A stretch of 64,000 nt of DNA from Caldilineaceae bacterium (lineage in GTDB: Bacteria > Chloroflexota > Anaerolineae > Caldilineales > Caldilineaceae): assembly GCA_019637695.1 (NCBI GenBank), contig JAHBVG010000009.1, forward strand, positions 44,726 to 108,725. Reading direction: 5' to 3'. Positions 57,046 through 64,000 of this stretch are shown one piece after another. Every line of letters begins with the position of its first letter. Positions within the stretch are counted from its first letter, which is position 1. The notes beneath the pieces were generated by a model. The model worked only from the letters and a program-made list of their open reading frames with translations, searched no databases and was not told the DNA's origin. Both the position numbers and the translations under genes were made by a program.

Positions 57046-59437
57046 CAGCCACGCAATCCACCTGCTGCTCGCGATCTTCGTCCTCTTCGCCGCCACCTAT
57101 TCCGTCCTCACCCCGCCCTTCGAGACGCCCGACGAGATCTGGCATTTTGCCTTCATCCAACATGTCGCCACAGGACAGGGGATGCCGGTTGCGGAGCCGA
57201 ACAGCCAGGCGATGTGGCGGCAGCAGGGGGTGCAGGCGCCGGGGTACTATCTTGCCGCAGCGGCGTTGACGGCGTGGATCGACCAATCCGACTTTGCGGC
57301 CATTTATGCTCGAGCGAATCCCCATCGCGCCATCGGCCAACCGGACGCGCCCGACAACCGCAATTATCTGATCCACTACCCTGACGCGGAAAGCTGGCCC
57401 TGGCGCGGATCGATCCTGGCGCTGCATCTAGCCCGCTTCTTTTCGATTTTCCTCGGCGCGGTGACGATCTACGCTGTCTATCGCACACTCGACATCCTTT
57501 TGGGCCATTCCGCAGCCTTGCTCGGCGCGGCCTTCGTCGCCTTCATCCCCCAATTTGTCTTTATCAGCGCGGCAGCCAGCAACGACAACGCCATCAACGC
57601 CACGGCGGCTTTGATCCTCTGGCAGTTGACGGCAATGTTGAGACCAGAGGACGGCAGACGGCAGACGGCAGACGGCAGACGGCGGATCGCAGACGGCGCT
57701 TGGCGCACGGACCACCGAATACCCCATACCCAATATCCAATACCCAATCATCCCATCATTTCCTCTTTTTTGCGCCTCGGCTTCTTCCTCGGTCTGGCGC
57801 TGATCTCTAAACTCAGCGCGTTGGCCCTGGTGGGATTGATTGGGTTGGCAGTGTTGTGGATGGCGTGGCGTTCGCGTTCGCGGCGGCTGATTGGGTTGGC
57901 GATCCTCTGGATTGGCGGACCGGTGTTGCTGATTGCTGGCTGGTGGTATGGACGCAACTGGCTGCTCTACGGCGATCCGCTGGCGTGGGCGATGTGGGAA
58001 GCCAATATTCTGCTACGCGTTGTCCCGGCGAACGCAGCGACGATTCTGGGCGAGTTGGGAGGTTTCTTCCGCTCGTTTTGGGGCCTCTTCGGGTGGATGA
58101 ATGTGGCCTACCCCGAATGGATCTATTGGGGGTTCGGCGCCATCTCACTTTTGACAGGCGCGGGGCTGTTGTTGCGGAGCATCAACCCTTCCCTAACCCT
58201 TCCCGCACGCAGGGAGGGGACAGTTGACGCGTCGAGACCTCAGCGCGACAACTGTCCTCCCCCCGCATCTTCTTGGCGAGGGGAGGTAGAGGGGGGTATC
58301 TGGCGTCTCGCCTCAATGCTCCTACTCCTCCTCTGGCTGCTGCTGCTGACCTACTCGTGGCTGCGCTTTATGCAGATCGCCCCCGCTGCCCAAGGACGCT
58401 ACTTCTTCCCGGCAGCGTCCACGTTGGCGTTGATCTTTGTTTTAGGGATGCACGGCTTTGGGCAACGGTGGGGACAACGCATGGGGTGGGGGATCGTTGC
58501 CCTTCTCACCCTGTTGACCGGGGTAACTCCCTTTCTGATCATTCGGCCTGTATACGCTGCACCGACGCCGTTGATCCAATCCTTACAGCCGGCAGCGGCG
58601 CAATTTGGGATCAATGACGCCCAGGTTGCCATTTTGTCCGTCTCCTCGCCCCAGGATCAATTCTCCCCAGGGGACACCGCGCAGGTGGAGATCACATGGC
58701 AGGCGCTGATGACATTGGGCGTAGACTATTCGGTCTTTATCCATTTGGTGGATGAAGAAGGTTTTACCATCGCTCAACATGACACCATGCCCGGCGGCGG
58801 ACAGTTGCCCACCAGTCGCTGGCAACCAGGCCAGGTGATCAGAGATCGATATGAGATCGCCATCCCTGCTACAGCGTACACACCCAACCGCGGCCAGTGG
58901 ACAGCAGGTCTCTACAATCATCGGACGGGCGAACGGCTCCCTCTGCATGAGGACGCTGGCAATGGTTTTGTCTTCGGCAACCTTACCCTGACCCCACAGG
59001 AAAGCCCTTTTGCGACGTGGATGCCTAATCCCACCCAGGTAGATTTTGCCGATGGGATCTCACTGATCGGCTATGAATTTAGTCAGCGGCGTCTGCCCCC
59101 CGACGAAGAGATGACCGTCACCCTCTATTGGCGGGCGCGCCAGCCCATCCGCCAGGATTACACTACCTTTGTCCACATTCTCGATCAAGGATTTACCATG
59201 CACGGCGGACACGACGGCGCACCACCGCTGCCCACATCGTCCTGGTTCAGTCACGAAGATGACATCATCGCCGATGTGCATACCTTCCTCATCAGCCCCG
59301 ATGCACCGCCGGGCGACTATCAACTGGAGATCGGTCTCTATCCCTGGCCGAGTTTTACGCGCCTTCGGCTGTTAGACGCCGCGGGCGCAGAAGGTGCGGA
59401 TCGACTCTTGTTGGGTCCACTGCGGGTCGCGCCCTAA
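56915..59437 (+). CDS. Polytopic membrane glycosyltransferase-like protein (GT39/DUF2142-like) containing repeat-derived segments
   Basis: 840 residues. About ten membrane helices occupy 45-560. The first extracytoplasmic loop has TPPFETPDEIWHFAFIQHV with the acidic pair seen in ArnT/PMT-like enzymes. Residues 575-840 form a soluble beta-rich region. The reading frame includes three stretches made of repeats: the N-terminal 45 codons between inverted heptamers, residues about 245-280 (heptamer array 57646-57752) and 426-464 (palindromic element 58189-58305). It likely transfers the sugar supplied by the preceding GT2. The start is uncertain. Confidence 0.78.
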   Translation: MRNRQRNTLPDRSETHPTRFVQPEAFPDTQVAPPTGTYYALRIRSHAIHLLLAIFVLFAATYSVLTPPFETPDEIWHFAFIQHVATGQGMPVAEPNSQAMWRQQGVQAPGYYLAAAALTAWIDQSDFAAIYARANPHRAIGQPDAPDNRNYLIHYPDAESWPWRGSILALHLARFFSIFLGAVTIYAVYRTLDILLGHSAALLGAAFVAFIPQFVFISAAASNDNAINATAALILWQLTAMLRPEDGRRQTADGRRRIADGAWRTDHRIPHTQYPIPNHPIISSFLRLGFFLGLALISKLSALALVGLIGLAVLWMAWRSRSRRLIGLAILWIGGPVLLIAGWWYGRNWLLYGDPLAWAMWEANILLRVVPANAATILGELGGFFRSFWGLFGWMNVAYPEWIYWGFGAISLLTGAGLLLRSINPSLTLPARREGTVDASRPQRDNCPPPASSWRGEVEGGIWRLASMLLLLLWLLLLTYSWLRFMQIAPAAQGRYFFPAASTLALIFVLGMHGFGQRWGQRMGWGIVALLTLLTGVTPFLIIRPVYAAPTPLIQSLQPAAAQFGINDAQVAILSVSSPQDQFSPGDTAQVEITWQALMTLGVDYSVFIHLVDEEGFTIAQHDTMPGGGQLPTSRWQPGQVIRDRYEIAIPATAYTPNRGQWTAGLYNHRTGERLPLHEDAGNGFVFGNLTLTPQESPFATWMPNPTQVDFADGISLIGYEFSQRRLPPDEEMTVTLYWRARQPIRQDYTTFVHILDQGFTMHGGHDGAPPLPTSSWFSHEDDIIADVHTFLISPDAPPGDYQLEIGLYPWPSFTRLRLLDAAGAEGADRLLLGPLRVAP
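57646..57752. repeat. Heptamer array inside a coding region
   Basis: Four or more copies of acggcag, then degenerate ttggcgc/acggacc, then accccat/acccaat/atccaat/acccaat. About 107 bp in frame with the membrane glycosyltransferase, encoding Arg/Asp/Gly-rich then Pro/Ile/Asn-rich sequence between membrane helices. Confidence 0.85.
58189..58305. repeat. Palindromic element inside a coding region
   Basis: Pyrimidine start CCCTTCCCTAACCCTTCCC, inner inverted arms GGGGACAGTTG (about 58216-58226) and CAACTGTCCTCCCC, purine end GAGGGGAGGTAGAGGGGG. It resembles intergenic palindromic elements of bacteria, here read through in frame as an extramembrane loop. Confidence 0.75.
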
Positions 59438-59456
59438 TGTGTAAATAGCCGCTGTA

Positions 59457-59484
59457 GGTCGGACTGTCAGTCCGACCGGCGTTT
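59457..59484 (+). terminator. Palindromic terminator, CGGACTGTCAGTCCG family
   Basis: GGTCGGACTG-T-CAGTCCGACC (59457-59477) followed by GGCGTTTTCATT, 20 bp after the glycosyltransferase stop. Shares its core with 48975-49001. Confidence 0.75.
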
Positions 59485-59568
59485 TCATTCTTCATGATAC
59501 TCGAAAGGGCATGAACACTGATTTCAAAATCCTGAATTCGTTGAACTTCCAAAATATGGCAGCCCGTA

Positions 59569-59577
59569 TGTTATAAT
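59569..59577 (+). promoter_or_regulatory. Extended -10 promoter of the small membrane protein
   Basis: TGTTATAAT (TGnTATAAT) at 59569-59577, 37 bp before the start codon. No -35 match at normal spacing. Confidence 0.6.
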
Positions 59578-59614
59578 GAGGCGAGTCATTTTTATCGTTC
59601 ACAGGAGTGGAATC

Positions 59615-59746
59615 ATGAGTCGCAACAACAATCGCAACCGCCGCAAGTACTCACGCAGCCAGATCATACTTTATGTCCTTAGCTTTTTGATCATCATTAG
59701 CATGGTACTCGGCTCATTTGCCGGTATTTTAGGCGCTGGCTTCTAA
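59615..59746 (+). CDS. Small single-helix membrane protein, 43 residues
   Basis: ATG 59615 with AGGAG eight bases upstream and its own promoter. Starts with a very basic, Asn/Arg-rich tail (SRNNNRNRRKYSRSQ) and ends with one membrane helix (LYVLSFLIIISMVLGSFAGI). No family recognised. Strong expression signals argue that it is real. It might be a membrane-bound partner or assembly factor; nothing else can be said. Confidence 0.7.
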   Translation: MSRNNNRNRRKYSRSQIILYVLSFLIIISMVLGSFAGILGAGF

Positions 59747-59781
59747 CGAATCTGTCATCCTCCAACGCTGAGGTTGCTGCT

Positions 59782-60636
59782 GTGATAGCCGAAGAACGAC
59801 GTGGTCTGCTTCTAGTCGTCATAGCAGTCTTCCTCTTTAGCATTAGCCCGGTATTGATCCGCTGGGCCGCCGATTCGCTGACTGCCTATGAGATCACCGC
59901 TGGCCGGCTCCTGGTGGCCGGGGTCCTCGTTTGGGGGATAGCCATCCTGCGGCGGGAGCGGCTACCCCGCCGCAACGACTGGCCCCGATTTGCGTTTTAC
60001 GGATTGGTCGCTGCGCTCCATTTTGGGCTTTACATTGCATCGCTCTCCTACACCTCAATTGCTCACAGTCTGGCGCTGGTCTATACAGCGCCAATTTTTG
60101 TTGCCCTCTTCTCGTGGATCTACCTGGGCGAACACTTGCGCCCGCGCCAATGGATGGGGATTTTAATCGCGGTCGGGGGCGTAGCGGTGCTGGCTGGCTT
60201 TGAACCCGCCTTTACTCAGCGTATGCTGATCGGGGATCTAATGGCCGTGGGCAGTGCTATCTGTTTTGGCATCTACAGCGTCGCCGGGCGCAGCCAACGC
60301 AATCGTTACCAATTGATCGCCTATGCCGGTACTGTCTATGTCATGGCAACGCTCTGGCTGTTGCCGACAGCGCTGCTCAACTTCTCGCCCCACGGATATA
60401 CACTGCCGGCTATCCTCAGCATCCTGGCCCTGGGCATCTTCCCGTTGGGGATCGGGCACACCCTCTATAATGCTGCGTTGCGCCGGGTCAGCGCTACTTA
60501 CGTCAATCTGATCGCCACCCAAGAAGTGACGGGTGGGATCTTGCTCGGCGTCCTTTTTCTCAATGAAATGCCCTCTTTTAACAGCATCATCGGCGCGTTG
60601 ATCACTCTGGGCGGGATTATCCTCGTGGTGCTTTAG
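59782..60636 (+). CDS. EamA/DMT family permease
   Basis: 284 residues from GTG 59782 with GAGG upstream. Ten membrane helices in two EamA repeats; motifs SPVLIRWAADSLTAYEITAG and SYTSIAHSLALVYTAPIFVA, and in the second half ATQEVTGGILLGVLFLNEMP. A metabolite or amino acid exporter of unknown substrate. The following decarboxylase gene suggests that it might handle lysine or a diamine. Confidence 0.9.
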   Translation: MIAEERRGLLLVVIAVFLFSISPVLIRWAADSLTAYEITAGRLLVAGVLVWGIAILRRERLPRRNDWPRFAFYGLVAALHFGLYIASLSYTSIAHSLALVYTAPIFVALFSWIYLGEHLRPRQWMGILIAVGGVAVLAGFEPAFTQRMLIGDLMAVGSAICFGIYSVAGRSQRNRYQLIAYAGTVYVMATLWLLPTALLNFSPHGYTLPAILSILALGIFPLGIGHTLYNAALRRVSATYVNLIATQEVTGGILLGVLFLNEMPSFNSIIGALITLGGIILVVL

Positions 60637-60658
60637 GAGATGGACCGGTGAACGCAGA

Positions 60659-62011
60659 ATGGAAACAACGATGAACGAAAGACGGCTGGAGCTTTTCCCC
60701 CCCACGACACGCCTGGAGAAGATGCCAACTGGGGCAGATCATTTGAGCATCGGCGGCTGTGATCTGACGACATTGGCAGAACAGTATGGTACGCCGCTCT
60801 ATATTTACGATCAGGCGACGCTGGACGGCGCTGTGGACGAATACCGCGCAGCGCTGCGGCATACATATCCTCATGCCACGGGCATCACCTACGCAGGGAA
60901 GGCATTCCTCTGCGTGGCGATTGCCCAATGGGCGGCGCGGCGTGGTCTCTGGGTCGATTGCACTGGGGCTGGGGAGATCCATATTGCTGTCACGGCTGGT
61001 GTGCCGCGTGCGCAGATCCTTGTTCACGGCGTCAACAAATCAGTGGCGGTTCTGGCAGCAGCCGTAACCCACGCCGGGACGATTGTCGTTGATAACCTGA
61101 TCGAACTCCATCGGCTGGCGCCGCTCCGTAAGCGTGAGGCTGACTTCCCCGACCTTTGGCTGCGTGTGCGCCCTGGCGTAGCGGTAGAAACGCACAGTTA
61201 TCGCCAGACCGGTCAGGATGATAGCAAATTTGGCATGAGTTCCGCGGAAGCGATGGAAGCGGTGCTCTTTTGCTGCCAACAGGATCTACCGCTGGCGGGC
61301 GTCCATTTTCACCAGGGATCTCACTTCCACGATCCTGAACCCATCGGCCCGGGAGTGGATCGTGTACTCGATCTCATCGCGACATTGCGCCAGGGGAGTG
61401 GATGGACGCCAGCCTATCTCTCACCAGGAGGGGGATGGGGCATCCCCTACCATGAGGACGATCTACCGCATCCATCGATTGCAGATTATGTGCGTTTTGT
61501 GGCGGCGCGGGTCGAGGAAGGCTGCGAGGCGCGTGATCTGCCTCTGCCAATCCTCCACATGGAGCCGGGACGGAGCCTGGTGGCGCGGGCTGGCGTCGCC
61601 ATCTATCGAGTAGGCGCCCTCAAGCGCACACCACACCGGCGCTGGCTGCTGCTCGATGGCGGCATGGCCGATAACATTCGCCCAGCGCTCTACGGCGCAC
61701 GCTATTCGGCGCTGCCTGTTGTCAGCCCCTTGCGCCCAGTAACGGATCAAGCCTGGTTGGCCGGTCCTTATTGTGAAAGCGGTGATGTGCTGATCTCAGC
61801 GTTGCCCATGCCCGATGTCCAGCCGGGTGAGATGATCGCGATCCCGGCGAGTGGGGCTTACCACCTTATGATGGGCAGCAATTACAATGGCGCATTGCGT
61901 CCGGCTGTGCTTTGGGTGAGCAAAGGCCAGGCGCAACTTATACAGCGGCGCGAAACCCTGGAAGATTTAGTGGATCGGGATTTGGCGTTACAGGAATCGG
62001 TGGCGGTATAG
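60659..62011 (+). CDS. lysA: PLP-dependent decarboxylase, diaminopimelate/ornithine type (LysA-like)
   Basis: 450 residues. Fold-type III PLP enzyme: YGTPLYIYDQATLDGAVDEY, PLP-lysine in TYAGKAFLC (about K81), DDSKFGMSS, VHFHQGSHFHDP, SPGGGWGIPY, MEPGRSLVARAG and the second-subunit motif CESGDVL. Family members make lysine from diaminopimelate or decarboxylate ornithine/arginine. The GTPLYIYD start and CESGD favour LysA. Some 30 N-terminal residues are extra. Lies 22 nt after the permease gene. Confidence 0.88.
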   Translation: METTMNERRLELFPPTTRLEKMPTGADHLSIGGCDLTTLAEQYGTPLYIYDQATLDGAVDEYRAALRHTYPHATGITYAGKAFLCVAIAQWAARRGLWVDCTGAGEIHIAVTAGVPRAQILVHGVNKSVAVLAAAVTHAGTIVVDNLIELHRLAPLRKREADFPDLWLRVRPGVAVETHSYRQTGQDDSKFGMSSAEAMEAVLFCCQQDLPLAGVHFHQGSHFHDPEPIGPGVDRVLDLIATLRQGSGWTPAYLSPGGGWGIPYHEDDLPHPSIADYVRFVAARVEEGCEARDLPLPILHMEPGRSLVARAGVAIYRVGALKRTPHRRWLLLDGGMADNIRPALYGARYSALPVVSPLRPVTDQAWLAGPYCESGDVLISALPMPDVQPGEMIAIPASGAYHLMMGSNYNGALRPAVLWVSKGQAQLIQRRETLEDLVDRDLALQESVAV

Positions 62012-62036
62012 AACGAAGCAGAAGTAGTTATTCGCC

Positions 62037-62372
62037 CTATCGAGTCGCTTCTCTCTGACTGACTCGCGTCAGTTCGCGTACAACGTCATCGATCCGGCGT
62101 TTATAGCGCAGTAGCTCACGGCGGCATTCAACCTCTGAAGGCCCTTCAGGCTTGAATGAGCGCAACGTCTCTTCAATTTCCCAGTCGATCTGTAATTTGT
62201 ACGGGTTTACTGGGTGACCCCGCAAGTATTCGCGCATCTCCTCGGCGATGGTCATGTCGTAGTGGGTCAGATCGTTATGCAGATCCACTAGACGATCTGT
62301 TGCGATGGCCGGCATCGGCAAGGATCGCAGAGTTTCCCAGGCTCGATTCAATTTCCGTCGATTCATGCTCAT
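62037..62372 (-). CDS. Helical protein of unknown function
   Basis: 111 residues on the strand opposite to its neighbours. Predominantly helical and charged (IDWEIEETLRSFKPEGPSEV, RRELLRYKRRIDDVVRELTR), no membrane segment or known motif. Two starting Met are possible (MSMNRR). Codon usage and length support a gene, but without homology the call is tentative. Confidence 0.6.
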   Translation of the reverse strand: MSMNRRKLNRAWETLRSLPMPAIATDRLVDLHNDLTHYDMTIAEEMREYLRGHPVNPYKLQIDWEIEETLRSFKPEGPSEVECRRELLRYKRRIDDVVRELTRVSQREATR

Positions 62373-62778
62373 CTCTATCTATGGACCAGTGGTGGAATGG
62401 TGATCTAGGTGATGGAAGATCTGAAATACGATTGCTGACATCATCCATAAGGATTCTGATAGCGGATCAAGATATGGAGCAGCGCAGGGGTTCAAGAACA
62501 GTTCCCTGCAACGGAACGCCGTTATTTTGATCTGGGGTGGCGGCGAAGAGAGGCATATAGTTCACGTGCGGATTATAGCAGGTGCCTCTAACAAACAAAA
62601 ACCTACAGCCCTTTTGATCATAAATAGAGCGTATGCTTCTGATGATAGGAGGTTGTGGTGCAAAAATCGAGAGGGAATTGCCCTTATATTTTGTAACTGC
62701 TAAGACCTGCTCTAGCCAGGTCACAGACCGGCCAGGAGCATGGGGCTTAGTAGTTACCGATTTTTCTTGAACTGAGAG
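62373..62778. other. Intergenic region upstream of recA
   Basis: About 400 bp without a gene. At 62716-62745 a degenerate piece of the palindromic repeat (GGTCACAGACCGGCCAGGAG) is seen. Otherwise no hairpin or repeat of note. Confidence 0.5.
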
Positions 62779-62807
62779 TTGACTGACAGGAACGAATGTT
62801 CTATAAT
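62779..62807 (+). promoter_or_regulatory. recA promoter
   Basis: TTGACT, 17-bp spacer, TATAAT (62802-62807), about 42 bp before recA. Confidence 0.85.
62790..62801 (+). promoter_or_regulatory. SOS-type (LexA/DinR) box in the recA promoter
   Basis: GAACGAATGTTC, an inverted GAAC/GTTC repeat with a 4-bp centre, the form of Gram-positive-type LexA boxes. It lies entirely inside the -35/-10 spacer and touches the -10, so bound repressor would block RNA polymerase. Confidence 0.75.
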
Positions 62808-62848
62808 GTGTGGGTATTGTTATTTGCCTACCAAGAGGGAGAAACCAG

Positions 62849-63955
62849 ATGGCCCGCTCGACAAAACCGACAGCAGCAGCGACAACAACAAATGGCAAAG
62901 ATAAGGCACTAGAGACAACATTGAGTAACTTGACCCGCCGTTTTGGCGACGGGATCATCATGAAGCTGGGCGATGCTACCAAATTGGATGTGGAATCCAT
63001 TCCCACAGGCAGCCTCAGCCTGGATATTGCCCTGGGCGTAGGCGGAATTCCGCGTGGCCGTATTATCGAGATCTATGGCCCAGAAAGCTCAGGTAAGACC
63101 ACCGTATGTCTACATGTGATTGCAGAAGCGCAACGCACCGGCGGCGTCTGTGGCTTTGTCGATGTGGAACACGCATTGGATCCTTCCTATGCACGCAAAA
63201 TCGGCGTAGATGTGGACAATCTTTACGTCAGCCAGCCGGATACGGGCGAGCAGGCGCTGGAAATCACCGAAGCGCTTGTACGTTCTGGCGCAATGGATGT
63301 GGTGGTGGTGGATAGTGTGGCTGCGCTGGTTCCTCGCGCCGAGATCGAAGGGGAGATGGGCGATAGCCATGTGGGGTTGCAAGCGCGACTGATGAGCCAG
63401 GCGCTGCGCAAACTCGTAGGCGCTGTCAAAACCAGCGGCACTTGTATGATCTTCACCAATCAGCTTCGCCAGAAGATTGGCGTCATGTTTGGCAACCCTG
63501 AGACCACATCCGGCGGGATGGCGCTCAAATTCTATGCCAGCGTCCGCCTGGATATTCGCCGCATCCAATCGATTAAGCAGGGCAACGATGTGATCGGCAA
63601 CCGTACGCGCATCACCGTGCGCAAGAACAAAGTAGCGCCGCCCTTCCGTGTGGCCGAGTTCGACATTATGTACAACGAAGGGATCAGCACTGAGGGTGAT
63701 CTGATCGATCTGGGGGTGGAACACGACGTCATCGACAAACGAGGCGCATACTACCGCTTCAACGAGGAGATCATCGGCCAGGGCCGCGAAAATGCCAAGA
63801 TCTTCTTACAAGAGAACCCAGAGATCGCCAAGCAGATCGATGCAAAACTGCGCGCTACAGCCAGCTTGCCTGTCAACTTTGCCGCCGGCGAAGACGGCGA
63901 AGCTATGGCTGTTGATGGCTTTGATGAGGGCGTTGCTTTCGATGAGGCTGCATAA
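62849..63955 (+). CDS. recA: Recombinase RecA
   Basis: 368 residues from ATG 62849 with GAGGGAG upstream. Complete RecA: Walker [58 protein letters not shown], the L2 loop [18 protein letters not shown] and a conserved acidic C-terminus ([11 protein letters not shown]). An unusually Thr/Ala-rich tail of about 20 residues precedes the conserved core. Drives strand exchange and LexA self-cleavage. The tail of the window (63956-64000) shows nothing. Confidence 0.98.
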   Translation: MARSTKPTAAATTTNGKDKALETTLSNLTRRFGDGIIMKLGDATKLDVESIPTGSLSLDIALGVGGIPRGRIIEIYGPESSGKTTVCLHVIAEAQRTGGVCGFVDVEHALDPSYARKIGVDVDNLYVSQPDTGEQALEITEALVRSGAMDVVVVDSVAALVPRAEIEGEMGDSHVGLQARLMSQALRKLVGAVKTSGTCMIFTNQLRQKIGVMFGNPETTSGGMALKFYASVRLDIRRIQSIKQGNDVIGNRTRITVRKNKVAPPFRVAEFDIMYNEGISTEGDLIDLGVEHDVIDKRGAYYRFNEEIIGQGRENAKIFLQENPEIAKQIDAKLRATASLPVNFAAGEDGEAMAVDGFDEGVAFDEAA

Positions 63956-64000
63956 TCCTCAGATTTCCCGCTTTATGTACGGGTCAAGATGATGGTGTAG

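Overview
The window looks like chromosomal DNA of a GC-rich (roughly 57-60% by eye), chemoheterotrophic, probably aerobic member of the Chloroflexota (Caldilinea/Anaerolinea side). That placement is inference, not a computed result. It rests on a ba3-type oxidase with a SCO protein, a substrate-binding-protein-dependent riboflavin transporter under an FMN riboswitch, mreBCD-based cell shape, stacked DUF2089/adhesin-like/ABC-2 genes, and an unusual abundance of short 7-bp tandem repeats between genes.

Layout. 1-3778 (minus): mreB-mreC-mreD-PBP2 shape operon, PBP2 running off the left edge. 3998-7925 (plus): tilS, a small unknown, an rlmI-like rRNA methyltransferase and scpB. 7975-14887 (plus): the most interesting accessory block. 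It has two WXG100-like small proteins, a coiled-coil/glycine-zipper protein ending in a ParB/sulfiredoxin-like domain, a DUF433 antitoxin with a decayed DUF5615 partner, a membrane-anchored TPR + formylglycine-generating-enzyme (FGE, C-type-lectin fold) protein whose C-terminus reads like the variable region of a diversity-generating retroelement (DGR), and a soluble FtsK/EccC-like multi-ATPase. 15003-18572 (minus): peptide ABC transporter (two permeases, lipoprotein binding protein). 18873-19495: a frameshifted CcmC-like membrane gene. 19790-24539 (plus): a six-gene cluster with a DUF2089 regulator-like protein, a VGGDL-repeat beta-solenoid protein, an ABC-2 exporter and a small protein, three of which share one short helical motif. 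24686-27825 (minus): ba3-type cytochrome oxidase I, II, a 39-residue subunit IIa and a SCO chaperone.

28143-28818 PIN toxin/antitoxin with a palindromic operator; 28876-31345 proB-proA; 31342-32178 murI; 32386-33588 zinc-ribbon protein and an LCP cell-wall ligase; 33675-37695 three M42 aminopeptidases with a second PIN toxin pair inserted; 37711-44955 (minus) a 2,414-residue secreted double-GH13 amylopullulanase; 45228-45739 YefM/YoeB; 45797-45873 tRNA-Pro(CGG); 46109-47092 rpsF-rpsR (S18 with a long acidic extension, no ssb between); 47214-48854 PpiC foldase with a Thr/Glu-repeat insertion; 49005-52259 (minus) FMN riboswitch and ribXYZ-type transporter; 52506-53525 PRC-barrel lipoprotein; 53598-55711 (minus) greA-lysS; 56029-59437 two glycosyltransferase genes; 59615-62011 small membrane protein, EamA permease, lysA-like decarboxylase; 62849-63955 recA with an SOS-type box inside its promoter.

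How it fits together. Most of the window is housekeeping. The cell-wall genes (mreBCD, PBP2, murI, LCP), the secreted amylopullulanase, the M42 peptidases and the peptide transporter fit a wall-growing cell that scavenges polysaccharide and peptide. The novelty lies in the 8-15 kb WXG100/FtsK/DGR-target block and in the layered families of heptamer and palindromic repeats. These repeats fill intergenic spacers and, in one glycosyltransferase gene, appear to have been absorbed into the reading frame. No retroelement reverse transcriptase, template repeat, CRISPR array, rRNA or insertion-sequence transposase was seen.
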